Source of the DNA: CAZDAM01 sp964503595
GTDB taxonomy: Bacteria > Muiribacteriota > UBA6191
Assembly (NCBI GenBank): GCA_964503595.1
Contig: CAZDAM010000001.1
Span: 1 to 64,000, forward strand
Length of the DNA: 64,000 bases
Reading direction: 5' to 3'
In this document: piece by piece, positions 33,150-43,600 of the stretch
Position numbering within the stretch: the first letter of the stretch is position 1
Layout of the letters: the number at the start of each line of letters is the position of its first letter
Notes under the pieces: model-generated
What the model was told of the DNA's origin: nothing
The model's database searches: none
What the model saw: the letters and a program-made list of their open reading frames with translations, nothing else
Made by a program: the position numbers and the translations under genes

Positions 33150-33871
33150 TTGAGCTTTCGGCGAGCGAACTTCGCAAGACCTACGGCGGTCGCACGGTTG
33201 TAGAAGACGTTGGCCTGTCGGTCAAAGAGGGAGAAATTGTCGGTCTTCTGGGGCCAAACGGGGCCGGGAAAACCACTTCCTTCTATATGATCGTGGGTCT
33301 GGTGAGGCCGGATTTCGGCCGGATTCTTCTAGGGGAAGAAGACATTACCTGGCAGCCGATGTACAAGCGTTCCCGCATGGGAATCGGTTACCTGGCCCAG
33401 GAAGCCAGTATCTTTCGCAGCATGTCGGTGGAAGACAACATCATTTCCATTCTCGAATTTTTTGAGTCTTCCAGCAAGAAGCGCCGTGACAAGGCCTGGG
33501 AGCTGATGGAATCGCTCTCTTTGACTCACGTTGCCAAATCTTCCGGAATTTCGCTTTCCGGAGGGGAAAGGCGAAGGGCTGAAATTGCCCGTGCCCTGGC
33601 AACCGATCCCCGATTTCTTCTTCTGGATGAACCTTTTGCCGGGGTGGATCCGATCGCGGTATCCGAAATCCAGAACATCATTGCCAAGCTTCGCAGGGAA
33701 CGGGGACTGGGAATTCTGATTACCGATCACAATGTTCGCGAAACCCTGAAAATCACCGATCGGACCTATGTCATGTCCAAGGGGCAGATTCTGGTCTGTG
33801 GAGGCGTGAAAGAGATTACCTCCAATGAAGAAGCCCGGAGGATTTATCTGGGCGATGATTTCTCCATGTAA
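33146..33871 (+). CDS. lptB: LPS export ABC transporter ATP-binding protein
   Basis: The 241-aa ATPase powers LPS extraction from the inner membrane with LptF/G. Walker A is GPNGAGKTTSFYMIVGL, signature LSGGERRRAEIARAL, Walker B FLLLDEPFAGVDPIAV with a switch His in LITDHNVRETL; the FYMIVGL and FAGVDP spellings are typical of LptB. ATG overlaps the lptA stop (ATGA). LptF and LptG are not in the window, and rpoN, the common downstream neighbour, is replaced by proS. Confidence 0.96.
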   Translation: MIELSASELRKTYGGRTVVEDVGLSVKEGEIVGLLGPNGAGKTTSFYMIVGLVRPDFGRILLGEEDITWQPMYKRSRMGIGYLAQEASIFRSMSVEDNIISILEFFESSSKKRRDKAWELMESLSLTHVAKSSGISLSGGERRRAEIARALATDPRFLLLDEPFAGVDPIAVSEIQNIIAKLRRERGLGILITDHNVRETLKITDRTYVMSKGQILVCGGVKEITSNEEARRIYLGDDFSM

Positions 33872-33950
33872 AGAAGAGGGTGATTCCCCTTGCAGGCAGA
33901 TGCCTGATAATATGCCCTTTTACAGTTCACCCCAAGGATGAAGGGTCTTT

Positions 33951-35429
33951 ATGGAGAAGAAAAACAAAGCCATCACCTCACAGGAAGAAGACTATTCCCA
34001 GTGGTATAACGATTTGGTGCGCAAGGCCGGACTGGCGGACAATTCCCCGGTTCGTGGCTGCATGGTCATCAAGCCGTATGGTTTTTCCATCTGGGAGAGA
34101 ATGCAGCAGAAGCTGGATTCCATGTTCAAGGAAACCGGGCATACCAATGCCTACTTCCCTCTGTTCATCCCGAAATCCTTTCTTTCCCGCGAAGCTGCCC
34201 ATGTGGATGGTTTTGCCAAGGAATGTGCGGTTGTAACCCATTATCGCCTGATCAATAACCCCGATGGCGATGGTGTGGTCGTGGATCCGGAGGCCCGTCT
34301 GGAAGAGGAACTGATTGTCAGGCCTACCTCTGAGACCATCATCTGGTCGACGTACCGGGACTGGATTCAGTCCTACCGGGATCTGCCCCTACTGATCAAT
34401 CAATGGGCCAATGTTGTGCGCTGGGAAATGCGTCCCAGGTTATTCTTAAGGACCGCGGAATTTCTGTGGCAGGAAGGCCATACAGCCCATGCCACCAGGG
34501 AAGAGGCCATTGAAGAAACCGAAAAGATGCTTGAGGTCTATGCCCGCTTTGCCGAGGAATATCTGGCAATTCCCGTAATCAAGGGAATCAAGTCGGAGAA
34601 TGAGCGCTTTCCCGGAGCGGAGGAAACCTACTGTATCGAAGCCATGATGCAGGATGGGAAAGCCCTTCAGGCCGGAACTTCCCACTTCCTCGGTCAGAAT
34701 TTTGCCCGGGCATTTGATGTGAAATTCCTGAACTCGAATGGTCGTGAAGAACTGGTCTGGGCTACCAGCTGGGGGGTTTCCACCCGCCTGATGGGAGCAC
34801 TGATCATGACTCATTCTGATGACTATGGCCTGGTTCTTCCCCCGACTCTCGCTCCATATCAGGTAGTGATTGTTCCTGTAGGAAAGGCTGCTGATCTTCC
34901 AAGAACCCGCGAAGCGGCTCACAAGCTTTCTGAAGAACTCAAGGAAAGAGGCATCCGGGTTCAGGTCGATCTGGATGATAAGAAGTCGCCTGGCTGGAAG
35001 TATGCGGAATACGAAATGCGGGGAGTTCCGGTCAGGGTTGTGATTGGCCCGAGGGATCTGGACAGCGGAACCGTGGAGCTAGCTCGCCGGGATGAGCGCA
35101 GCAAGGAAATTGTGGAAGCTTCGGGTCTTGTGGATAAAATCTGCGATCTTCTGCCTGCGATTCAGAAGGCTCTGTTTGATCGGGCTTTGAAAATGCGCGA
35201 GGAAAGAACCCGTGAGATCAATTCCTGGGATGAGTTTCAGGCTGAAATTGAAAAAGGCGGATTTTTGAGCTGTCATTGGGATGGTACACCGGAAACCGAG
35301 GAAGCCATCAAGGACAAAACAAAGGCCACAATCCGCTGTATCCCTCTGGATGACAATCTTGAGGATGGGGTTTGTGTCTATAGTGGCAAGCCGTCCACAA
35401 GACGGGTCATTTTTGCCCGGGCCTATTGA
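33951..35429 (+). CDS. proS: Prolyl-tRNA synthetase, short archaeal/eukaryote-like type
   Basis: Class II synthetase charging tRNA-Pro. The 492-aa length and sequence (SQWYNDLVRKAGLADNSPVRG start, RPTSETIIWSTYRDWIQSYRD, EFLWQEGHTAHATREEA, QAGTSHFLGQNFA, TSWGVSTRLMGALIMTHSDD) mark the ProS type 3 that lacks the editing insertion of the bacterial 570-aa form. The anticodon-binding domain begins near VIVPVGKA (about residue 305) and the C-terminal zinc-like domain ends with CVYSGKPSTRRVIFARAY. AAGG precedes the ATG. Proline dehydrogenase starts 23 bp downstream. Confidence 0.96.
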   Translation: MEKKNKAITSQEEDYSQWYNDLVRKAGLADNSPVRGCMVIKPYGFSIWERMQQKLDSMFKETGHTNAYFPLFIPKSFLSREAAHVDGFAKECAVVTHYRLINNPDGDGVVVDPEARLEEELIVRPTSETIIWSTYRDWIQSYRDLPLLINQWANVVRWEMRPRLFLRTAEFLWQEGHTAHATREEAIEETEKMLEVYARFAEEYLAIPVIKGIKSENERFPGAEETYCIEAMMQDGKALQAGTSHFLGQNFARAFDVKFLNSNGREELVWATSWGVSTRLMGALIMTHSDDYGLVLPPTLAPYQVVIVPVGKAADLPRTREAAHKLSEELKERGIRVQVDLDDKKSPGWKYAEYEMRGVPVRVVIGPRDLDSGTVELARRDERSKEIVEASGLVDKICDLLPAIQKALFDRALKMREERTREINSWDEFQAEIEKGGFLSCHWDGTPETEEAIKDKTKATIRCIPLDDNLEDGVCVYSGKPSTRRVIFARAY

Positions 35430-35452
35430 TTCAAGGGTCAGGAGATCAGATT

Positions 35453-36607
35453 ATGGATCTGAGCAATACTGAAATTGCCTTTCAGGATCATGACAACAGC
35501 AGTCTTAAGAAGAGGATTCTTCTCTTTAAGGCCTTCAATATTTCCTGGCTGAATCGTCTGGGGACAACGGCAACCCAGTTGGCTTTCCAACTGGGGATAC
35601 CCGTATCTTCTCTGATCCGTTCTACAATCTATCCTTTTTTCTGTGGTGGAGAAACCCTTGATGAGTGCATGCAGACCGTGGAAAGACTGAAAGAGCATGG
35701 GGTCATGACCAATCTGGATTATGCGGTTGAAGGTAAACAGAGTGAAGCAGACTTTGATGCCACCGTTGAGGAGATGCTCAGGGGCTTTGACTATTCCGCC
35801 CGCTATGATTCCCTGACATTTTGCAGTCTGAAGGTCACGGGAATTGCCCGTATGGACCTGCTCAAAAAAGACTTTTCCGAGCACTCCGAGGAAGAGAAAA
35901 AAGAATGGCTGCGTGTTGAAGAGCGCCTGGAACGACTGTGTCAGAAGGCTAAGGATTCGGATGTGCGTCTTTTCATTGATGCCGAGGAAACCTGGATTCA
36001 GCCGCGCATTGATTTTCTGGCCCTTGAGGCCATGAGGCGACATAACAGTGGTAACCGGGCTCTTGTTTACAATACCTATCAGCTCTATCGCAAAGATGCC
36101 TTGAGTGAGCTCAAGAGGGACTATGCGCGGGCAGAAAAAGAGGGTTTTCTGCTCGGGGCCAAACTGGTGCGTGGCGCTTATGTGGAAAAGGAAAATGATG
36201 CTGCTAAAGCCGAAGGCAGACGTTCTCCGATGCAGCCCGGCAAGGAAGCCACCGATCGGGATTTCAATCTGGCGGTGGAATTCTGTTTGAAAGAGGCCTC
36301 CAACCTCTGGGTTTGTGTTGCTTCCCATAACGAGAAAAGTATTGAACAGGCCTGGAAGTTTGCGGCTGATTTTACCCTTGAAGAGCGAGGCAGGGTTTGC
36401 TTTGCCCAGCTTTATGGCATGGGCGATCACCTGAGTTTCAACCTGGCCCATGCCGGGGCCGAAGTCGGGAAATATCTACCTTATGGTCCTGTCAAAGAGG
36501 TCATCCCCTATCTGGTACGCCGTGCTCAGGAGAACAGCTCCATTGCAGGCCAGATGAGCAGGGAACTGACCCTTCTTCAGAAAGAGGCCAGGCGTCGGAA
36601 ACTCTGA
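35453..36607 (+). CDS. Monofunctional proline dehydrogenase
   Basis: FAD enzyme oxidising proline to pyrroline-5-carboxylate. Start at 35453 (MDLSNTEIAFQDHDNS) with AGGAG eight bases upstream. The barrel signatures are present: RLFIDAEETWIQPRIDFLAL, VYNTYQLYRKDAL, GAKLVRGAYVEKE, SPMQPGKEATDRDFNLAV, CVASHNEKS, and YGMGDHLSF with a closing YLPYGPVKEVIPYLVRRAQE. Length (384 aa) fits the single-function PutA/PRODH of eukaryotic type rather than trifunctional PutA; no P5C dehydrogenase is adjacent. Cotranscription with proS links proline charging with proline breakdown. A strong bidirectional terminator follows. Confidence 0.92.
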   Translation: MDLSNTEIAFQDHDNSSLKKRILLFKAFNISWLNRLGTTATQLAFQLGIPVSSLIRSTIYPFFCGGETLDECMQTVERLKEHGVMTNLDYAVEGKQSEADFDATVEEMLRGFDYSARYDSLTFCSLKVTGIARMDLLKKDFSEHSEEEKKEWLRVEERLERLCQKAKDSDVRLFIDAEETWIQPRIDFLALEAMRRHNSGNRALVYNTYQLYRKDALSELKRDYARAEKEGFLLGAKLVRGAYVEKENDAAKAEGRRSPMQPGKEATDRDFNLAVEFCLKEASNLWVCVASHNEKSIEQAWKFAADFTLEERGRVCFAQLYGMGDHLSFNLAHAGAEVGKYLPYGPVKEVIPYLVRRAQENSSIAGQMSRELTLLQKEARRRKL

Positions 36608-36612
36608 AAGAC

Positions 36613-36652
36613 AAAAAAAGCCCCCACTTCTCCTTGAGGTGGGGGCTTTTTT
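36613..36652. terminator. Bidirectional terminator between proline dehydrogenase and leuS
   Basis: A run of seven A, then GCCCCCAC, an 11-base loop, GTGGGGGC and six T: perfect GC-rich stem with A/T tails on both sides. It serves the plus-strand proS unit and the minus-strand leuS, whose stop lies 18 bp away. Confidence 0.95.
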
Positions 36653-36669
36653 ACATTTCACCCGCCGGG

Positions 36670-39126
36670 CTATTTCACGATCAGATTGATCAGTTTGCCA
36701 GGAACCAGAATCTTCTTGATGATGGTTTTCCCTTCCATTTGTCGGGCTACTGAAGCCTGGACCAGGGCGGCTTCCACAATTGTGGGTTCCTGGGCATCCT
36801 TGGGAACTGTGATTTCGGCTCTTACCTTGCCATTGACGGAAACGGCCATGGTGATTTCATCCAGTTCCAGCCAGGAGGAATCAAAGGCGGGCCACTCGGC
36901 CTGAGCAATGAAACCCTGATGTCCGGATTGTTCCCAGAGCTCTTCACAGAAGTGAGGCATGAAGGGGCTTAATAAAATCATGAAGCTTTCAAGGATGTGC
37001 CTCAGGACACCCTGATGAGGGCTTTGACGTACGTAGTCCTGCAAGGCATTGGTCAATTCCATCAACCGGGCAATCGAGGTATTGAACTGAAAGCGCTCGG
37101 TATCCTGGGTAACTCCCTGAATAGCGACATGAAGAGCCCGCATCAGGACCTGATCTTCCTTGCGAAGACTTTCTGGAAGAGCTTCCCCGGAGGTGAAACA
37201 GGAGGAATTTTCATCAAAGAGACGATTCACTCTTTCAGCAAAACGGCTGGCAGCCTTGAAGCCGCCTTCATCCCAGGGCCCTCCATCCACGTAGCTGAAA
37301 CCAAAGGCAAGATAAAGTCTTAAGACATCAGCACCGTATTGGGCTACATATTCATCCGGGGAAACCGAGTTTCCCTTGCTTTTGGACATTTTCTGGCCAT
37401 CGGCTCCCAGAATCATGCCCTGATGGGTCAGAGACCGGAAGGGTTCGGAAGTGGGCACAAGTCCCATATCATGCATGACCATGTTGATGAAACGGGCATA
37501 GAGAAGATGCATACAGGCATGCTCCGGCCCTCCCACATATTTGTCCACGGGCATCATTTTCTTCATCAGTTCGGGCTCAAAAGGGAGGTCCTGGTTCTGG
37601 GAGTCGGGGTAGCGCAGATAGTACCAGGATGAGCAGACAAAGGTATCCAGGGTGTCGATTTCCCGACGGGCGGGTTTTTTGCATTTAGGGCATGGGGTAT
37701 TGACGAAATCCTCACATCGGGCAAGAGGGGATTCTCCATGGGGTTGGAAGTCCACGTTTTCGGGAAGAACCACCGGGAGCTGATCTTCAGGAACCGGGAC
37801 GGCACCACAGTCGTCGCAATGAACAATCGGGATCGGGGAGCCCCAGTAGCGCTGGCGGGATACCAGCCAGTCCCGCAGGCGGTACTGGACACGGGCTCCA
37901 CCAAGTTTCTTTTCTTCCAGATGCTGCGTGATGTTTTCTCGGGCATCTTTGGAATTCTGCCCGTCAAACTGGGCGGAATCACAGAGGATTCCATCTTCCG
38001 TGAAGGCTTCCTGAAGTTCTTTTGGATGACTCTGAGAATCTTTGAGAATGACCTGGCGAATTTTGAGATCGTATTTTTTAGCGAAGGAAAAATCTCTTTC
38101 ATCATGGGCTGGAACCGACATCACTGCCCCGGTGCCGTAGTGGCCCAGAACATAATCCCCAACCCAGACCGGAACCTTTTCACTGGTCAAAGGATGGATG
38201 GCATAGGCTCCGGTAAACACACCGGTCTTTTCCCGGGTTGTGGACTGGCGCTCGATATCGGAAAGGCGGCGGGATTCTTCGATATAGGTTTCAACTGAGG
38301 CTTTCTGATCTGGTGTTGTGATCTTCAGGGTCAGAGCGTGCTCAGGGGCCAGAACGACACCGGTGACTCCGTAAAGGGTATCCGGGCGGGTTGTGAAGAC
38401 TTCAAACCCTTCTTCATGGCGCTCCAGCTGAAACTGAATCAGGGTTCCACTGGAACGGCCAATCCAGTTCTTCTGCATGGCAACGGTACGGGATGGCCAG
38501 TCAATCGTATCCAGGCCATCCAGAAGCTTCTGGGCATAGTCGGTGATTTTGAAGAACCACTGTTTGAGGTTTTTCTGCACCACTGGAGTCTCGCAGCGCT
38601 CACACCTTCCTTCCAGAACCTGCTCGTTGGCAAGAACTGTCAGGTCATGAGGGCACCAGTTCACAGGGGCTTCCTTCTGATAGGCCAATCCTTTTTCAAA
38701 AAGCTTCAGAAAGACCCATTGGGTCCAGCGATAGTAGTCCGGCTTGGAAGTATTTACGGAGTGTTCAAAATTGTAGCTCACTCCCATTTTCTGGAACTGG
38801 CCCAGCATGTGACTGACATTTTTGGAAGTGGAGATGTCAGGGTGGATTCCGTGTTTGATGGCATAATTTTCAGCGGGTAGTCCAAAGGCGTCAAAGCCCA
38901 TGGGAAAGAAAACCGGCTTTTTCTGAAAGCGTTGGAACCGGGCCCAGGAATCCATCAGGCCGTACTGCCACCAGTGACCCATATGAAGCTTGTCACCGGA
39001 AGGATAGGGAAACATCACCAGAACATAGTATTTGTCCTTCATTTCCTTGGGTTCAACGCGAAAAATACCGCTGTCTTCCCAACGTTTCTGCCATTTTTCT
39101 TCCAATGCCTGATACTGGTTGCCCAT
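36670..39126 (-). CDS. leuS: Leucyl-tRNA synthetase
   Basis: Class I synthetase charging tRNA-Leu. The 818-aa product has the HIGH box as HMGH (FPYPSGDKLHMGHWWQYG), the CP1 editing domain (about 220-410, with VFTTRPDTLYGVTGVVLAPEH split over two strands and VPAHDERDFSFAKKY), a zinc-like CxxC pair region near CDDC, the KMSKS loop (GQKMSKSKGNSVSP) and the C-terminal VSVNGKVRAEI domain. Full length. ATG preceded by GAGGAGAAGGA. It stands alone, with the convergent terminator at its end. Confidence 0.98.
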   Translation of the reverse strand: MGNQYQALEEKWQKRWEDSGIFRVEPKEMKDKYYVLVMFPYPSGDKLHMGHWWQYGLMDSWARFQRFQKKPVFFPMGFDAFGLPAENYAIKHGIHPDISTSKNVSHMLGQFQKMGVSYNFEHSVNTSKPDYYRWTQWVFLKLFEKGLAYQKEAPVNWCPHDLTVLANEQVLEGRCERCETPVVQKNLKQWFFKITDYAQKLLDGLDTIDWPSRTVAMQKNWIGRSSGTLIQFQLERHEEGFEVFTTRPDTLYGVTGVVLAPEHALTLKITTPDQKASVETYIEESRRLSDIERQSTTREKTGVFTGAYAIHPLTSEKVPVWVGDYVLGHYGTGAVMSVPAHDERDFSFAKKYDLKIRQVILKDSQSHPKELQEAFTEDGILCDSAQFDGQNSKDARENITQHLEEKKLGGARVQYRLRDWLVSRQRYWGSPIPIVHCDDCGAVPVPEDQLPVVLPENVDFQPHGESPLARCEDFVNTPCPKCKKPARREIDTLDTFVCSSWYYLRYPDSQNQDLPFEPELMKKMMPVDKYVGGPEHACMHLLYARFINMVMHDMGLVPTSEPFRSLTHQGMILGADGQKMSKSKGNSVSPDEYVAQYGADVLRLYLAFGFSYVDGGPWDEGGFKAASRFAERVNRLFDENSSCFTSGEALPESLRKEDQVLMRALHVAIQGVTQDTERFQFNTSIARLMELTNALQDYVRQSPHQGVLRHILESFMILLSPFMPHFCEELWEQSGHQGFIAQAEWPAFDSSWLELDEITMAVSVNGKVRAEITVPKDAQEPTIVEAALVQASVARQMEGKTIIKKILVPGKLINLIVK

Positions 39127-39226
39127 GTCCTTCTCCTCAGATTCTCGCTACCTGCATAATTTGCCGCACACAGCAGGATTTGGAAGATTATCAGGGCTTG
39201 GATGGGGATGCAATCGTGGGGAAGGC

Positions 39227-39255
39227 TTGCCGGGGGCAGGTCTGATTCCTACAAT
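39227..39255 (+). promoter_or_regulatory. Promoter of the giant-protein operon
   Basis: TTGCCG and TACAAT separated by 17 bp. The -10 ends six bases before the GTG at 39262, so the predicted transcript would start at or very near that codon (leaderless). Confidence 0.5.
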
Positions 39256-39261
39256 AGGATC

Positions 39262-40032
39262 GTGAAGCTTTGCACATTGATGTTTTTTTTCTCTGTCTGC
39301 TCCTTATCGGCACAGGGGCTTATTGGGTTTGTTCGATTTCCGGACGCTTTTGCCACTCATCCTTTACTGAATCGCTTTGATTCTGAATTGGGCCTGCTCC
39401 GTAATGGGCGAGAACCTGGCCCTGAAGATATGGAGGCCATTGAGAGAATTTTGGAAAAGCATCGGCAGGATGAAGCGTTGGAGATCCGAAAGATTCAGAT
39501 GGAGTGCCGGGCAAGTTCCCAGAACATTCAGGATCAGAAAAAAGCCCTTTGGAAAGAGCCGACTCAGTCCGTCCTTCAGGAGCTGGCAAATCTGGCTCAA
39601 AGGCAGGGTCGCGAGCGACTGTTGTGCATTCACAGGCAGCTTGGGAGCCTGAAGAGCCTTCAGAATGCAAAGCAGAAGGCTCTGAGTCCCTGGTATCTGT
39701 CATTGAGCGAAACCCGTGAAATCATGGAGCAGATTCGGCAGGAGGCATTCAAGGTTCTTGAGCCTGTCATGAAAAGAGAGAATCTTGTGGTGACTTATAT
39801 CACCAGCTGGCCTTCTTTGGGTGAAAAATTGAACTGGAAGCCGGATTCCGGGGATATCAGACTGGCCCAGCTTCATCTGAATACGGATTTGCATGAACCG
39901 GCCAAAGAGATTCTTGCGGATGCACTGAAAGTGAGTCCCACTGCCGGACTCCCTGAGGTTTTCCCTCTTCCTCTGGAGCTGGATTCCTTTCTGCTATCCG
40001 GCTTCAGCCAAAGATACGGGGGAAGGCCATGA
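39262..40032 (+). CDS. Secreted coiled-coil protein, faintly OmpH/Skp-like (operon gene 1)
   Basis: GTG at 39262 (or ATG 39280) gives a signal peptide ending CSLSAQ. The mature protein starts GLIGFVRFPDAFATHPLL, which resembles the first strand and hinge of OmpH/Skp chaperones (V..QR.F...P). A helical coiled-coil region of about 110 residues follows, then a returning strand ENLVVTYITS. The end differs from Skp: about 60 more residues rich in Leu and Pro. Skp-type proteins are periplasmic holdases. Its stop overlaps the next gene's start (ATGA). The assignment is from pattern only. Confidence 0.5.
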   Translation: MKLCTLMFFFSVCSLSAQGLIGFVRFPDAFATHPLLNRFDSELGLLRNGREPGPEDMEAIERILEKHRQDEALEIRKIQMECRASSQNIQDQKKALWKEPTQSVLQELANLAQRQGRERLLCIHRQLGSLKSLQNAKQKALSPWYLSLSETREIMEQIRQEAFKVLEPVMKRENLVVTYITSWPSLGEKLNWKPDSGDIRLAQLHLNTDLHEPAKEILADALKVSPTAGLPEVFPLPLELDSFLLSGFSQRYGGRP

Positions 40033-40628
40033 AGAAGGTGGCATTTTTTCTGATGTTGCCCGTTTTCTGGGCGAATTCCGGTTTTGAGGACTTCAGTCGA
40101 ATGCAGCGCATCCTGGAAGGGATGAGTGAGTCAGGACTTCATGCCCTGATAGAAACGAAGAATGAGCCTGTACTCGTTTTTCAGCCAGCCGTGATCGATC
40201 TTCTTCACCCGGTTCGGCAGCGGATCCTGGACGAACAGACCATGCTGGAAAAACCGAATTCCCTGGTTCCTCAGGCGAACTTTTTTACGGGATGGCAGGA
40301 TTTTGTCCGCGGCCGTGAGGCCAGTCAGGAAGATGAGGAATGGCTGACTCGAATTCAGGACGCGGATGGAACGGCACTTTTACAGGGACTTGATGTCGGG
40401 CCGGTGAAGCGGAAGGCCCGGCTCCAGACTCTTGAGGCCATGCAGGAAGTACTGGAAAATCGGAACCAGAAGCAGGCCTTTGCTCTGATCCCGGGGCATC
40501 ATCTCCTGGGTAAGAATCTGGTTGATATTACCTGCGATACCTTGAAAATACTTTATCAGAAGGATGCCAAAGCCAAAGCGCCGTATGATTTATGTGCCCT
40601 GGTGAAAGAATTGGGAGAAGAATCATGA
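40029..40628 (+). CDS. Secreted helical protein, possible Skp-like partner (operon gene 2)
   Basis: Signal peptide MKKVAFFLMLPVFWANS, then 180 mostly helical residues. The C-terminal part AFALIPGHHLLGKNLVDIT followed by CDTLKILYQ has the shape of the Skp/OmpH end (strand, then DIT and a short helix), and the early VLVFQPAVIDLLHP is like the first strand and hinge. The middle helices are shorter than in Skp. Overlaps its neighbours by 4 bp on both sides, so translation is coupled with gene 1 and the giant gene. Weak family evidence; I would call it hypothetical otherwise. Confidence 0.45.
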   Translation: MKKVAFFLMLPVFWANSGFEDFSRMQRILEGMSESGLHALIETKNEPVLVFQPAVIDLLHPVRQRILDEQTMLEKPNSLVPQANFFTGWQDFVRGREASQEDEEWLTRIQDADGTALLQGLDVGPVKRKARLQTLEAMQEVLENRNQKQAFALIPGHHLLGKNLVDITCDTLKILYQKDAKAKAPYDLCALVKELGEES

Positions 40629-43600
40629 AAAAAGCGTTACTGGTCAGTCTGCTTCTGAGCTTCTTTTCGAGGGTGAATGCTGCAGTTCCCGTGGATCCTC
40701 TTCTGGAAGAACTCCTGAAAAGAAACGGGGACGTCTATCTTCTGATTGCAGACTCGGCTGTCGGCGATCTTTATATGTTTGATCGTTCGGAAAACTACCA
40801 GAGAAGTGATGTGATCCCTCCTGCCAGTCCACTCTATTCCCGCCTCCCCAATTATGTGGGTTTTTCGGTTGATAAATTCGGGCACATCAAGCTTTTTCGG
40901 GCCAAGCAGGACATTGATTCTCCCAATGGGGCCACCTCGATTCTGGATGCGACCCTTCTTGCCAGAAGGCACCCTGATGAAAATCTTTCCCTTCCCAATC
41001 CGATGACGAAAAACAATTCGATGAATCTGCCAGGAGAGACTCCAGTGGCAGGAATACCGGCTGGCTGGCGCTATGTGATTTCCGCCAATGGAAAAGAAGG
41101 TTACAAAAAGGTTTACGAAAGTTCCGGGGGGCCGGATTCTATGGGTGAGGGTGTTTCGGCCGATATGAATGCCATCAGTGGATATTTCAAATTAAGGCCG
41201 ATACCTGGTGCCATCAGTCCAGGAGATGTAATTCTTCCTCCGGAATACAAGACTTACCCCAGGGCTTTTTATCTGGGTTATCACGGAGGGTTCTGGCAGG
41301 CTGGGCGTAACAGTTTTGCTGTCGAGCACGAAGATGCCAGGGCATTCACCAGTTTCAGCACGGATTTCAGCTGTTGCGGTGGAACCAGCTATAGTCCCGA
41401 TCCGATAGCCGACTGGGGGTGTTACCAGTTGCCTTATGAAGCCGGAGATCCGAATAAGGACTGGGTGCTTTATGATCAGGGGCCGGGCAATGCCGGAAGT
41501 TCTCCCCTGAGTCCTCCGGTGGGAGCTTTTTTCATGGTTCCTCACTGTATGGGGGGCTCCTACACTCAGTACGGGAAGCTTCGGGCGGCCGCCATGGTCA
41601 AGGATGTCCGCAAGAACGTGAAGGTCCTTCTGGTAGACAGTTTTCTATCTGGTTATGACAACCAGGTGATGATTGACAATGCTCCGAACTCAGCCAGTTT
41701 CAATACCCTCAGGGATGGCCGTGATTTCTTCAGTTCTGCGGGTGCGAATGGCTATTCGGACGGAACAGACAACCCGCTGGCTTCGACGGTCAGCTACGCC
41801 TCGGACATCGGGCGCTGGAATAACTGTGGTGACCTGTGTGGACTTGGTAGTATTGATGCTTCCCAGGTTCCCCCTCCATCACCGTCCTCAACAGCCTATG
41901 CTTCAAGTTATGGCAAGGATCAGAGCGAGCAGAGGCTTTACATGATCAAGATAGCCTCACTTGGAGGGGGGAATATTCAGACCTCCGTGGTTCAGATCCA
42001 GGTCTCTGAGGGGGGGAATCAGCAGGCGGAACTGGTGACTCCGGAACTGGCGGCAGTGTCCGGGGTGAAAGGCTATGTACTGGGCGAGAAAGATAATGAT
42101 TTTCGGTCCAGTCTGACCCAGCAGGTTGTCTATCGGGCACTGGATTCTGATCTTGGCTATGCCGGAAATCAGGATGTCCCTGAGTTTGTTCAGTCCCTTG
42201 GCTTTTCCAAAAGACGGGATGGGACAACAGATTATGTCTACTATTCCAACCTGCCTTCTTCCCATTTTACTGTCAGTTCCAATTTCTGGGGAACAGGGGG
42301 GACTGTCTGGTTTGCTGAGGAAAGCAATAACAGGCTGCTTCTGAAATATCAGAACTACAATCACTCGGATGCCAATGCTCTTTCTCAGGGCAGCATTGAT
42401 GCAGGAGACCGTCTTCCTCTCAAGGCGATTGCTGCTGACGGTGATAATAACGTCTACATTGTCCATAGCAAGGACACGCTTGAAGGTCCGGAAAGTATGA
42501 AACGGCTTTTCGGAAACAGGATGGATCGTAACAGCATCAAGCTTCTTTGCGAAAAAGGTCTGGTTGAAGAAATGCTGGACCCCACCGGTGCTGTGATGAA
42601 TTGTAACTCTCTGGATACCGGGGTTGCAGTGGCAAGTCTGAACGGGGTAGCTCAGATTCCGGTCGAACTTCAGATTACCCTGAAGCAGCATGCCGGATTT
42701 GTTGTGGAAAAACTTTCTCCTATTGCCGGCTCCAGGCCGGAAAAGCTCGGAGTCATTCCGACCGTAAGGGTCGGGACCTGTTCGACAACTGCTCAGTTTC
42801 CCATGGATGCCCCTGGAGATATGATTTTCAATGCGGACAATGCTGCGATTGGAGACTCCGGCTGGAACTGTACGATGAACCCGGCCGGATTCAGCTCTCC
42901 GGATCTTGGGGGCATCGCGGTCAAGCTTGGAGTGATCAATGTGCCCAATCCCCCGGCTTCCGGCTCCAGTACCAATGTGGATATTGTGAATCCCTGTGAT
43001 ACCAGCCCTGTTTCAGGAACCTGTGATGGACTGGGCAATCTTCAGGAAGATACCGTGGCCATTTTTCGAATGGAAAACCCCCCTCATTATGCTGGTCTTC
43101 CGGCTGTTTTAAGTCAGAGTTCCGATCCGGTCCTGAAGCAACTGGGAGTCGCGGCCGGGGGGGCCGTCAAGATGGTTTCCAATTATCTTTCCACAGGCTG
43201 GGATTATACCAAAACTCTTGGGCTGAGTTCGGGCATGGGGACCGTGGAGGACCTCTACTGGGATCGGGATTCATCAATAGGGGTAACCCTGGCGACTCTT
43301 CTGAATGAGCCTTATATTCCTGAAGCCTCTGATGTCATGAACAGCAGGATGGGGACAGGGCAGAACGCCGATCGGACCATGCGCTATCGCTGGATTGTCC
43401 GAGCCCAAAGCCCCCCGCACAGTCTGGTGGACTATTCGGTTAATGATATGCCCTACAGGCCGACTTTCACGGACTTCAGTGCTCCGGTTCCCCGGGTTGC
43501 TCCTGGTTGTGAAAATATTCGGGGAAATGGTTTCTACCAGTGGCCGGAGCTGGAAAATCCGGCCGGAACCCAGCTTCGAGGTCTCCTGTTTGATTCCTGC

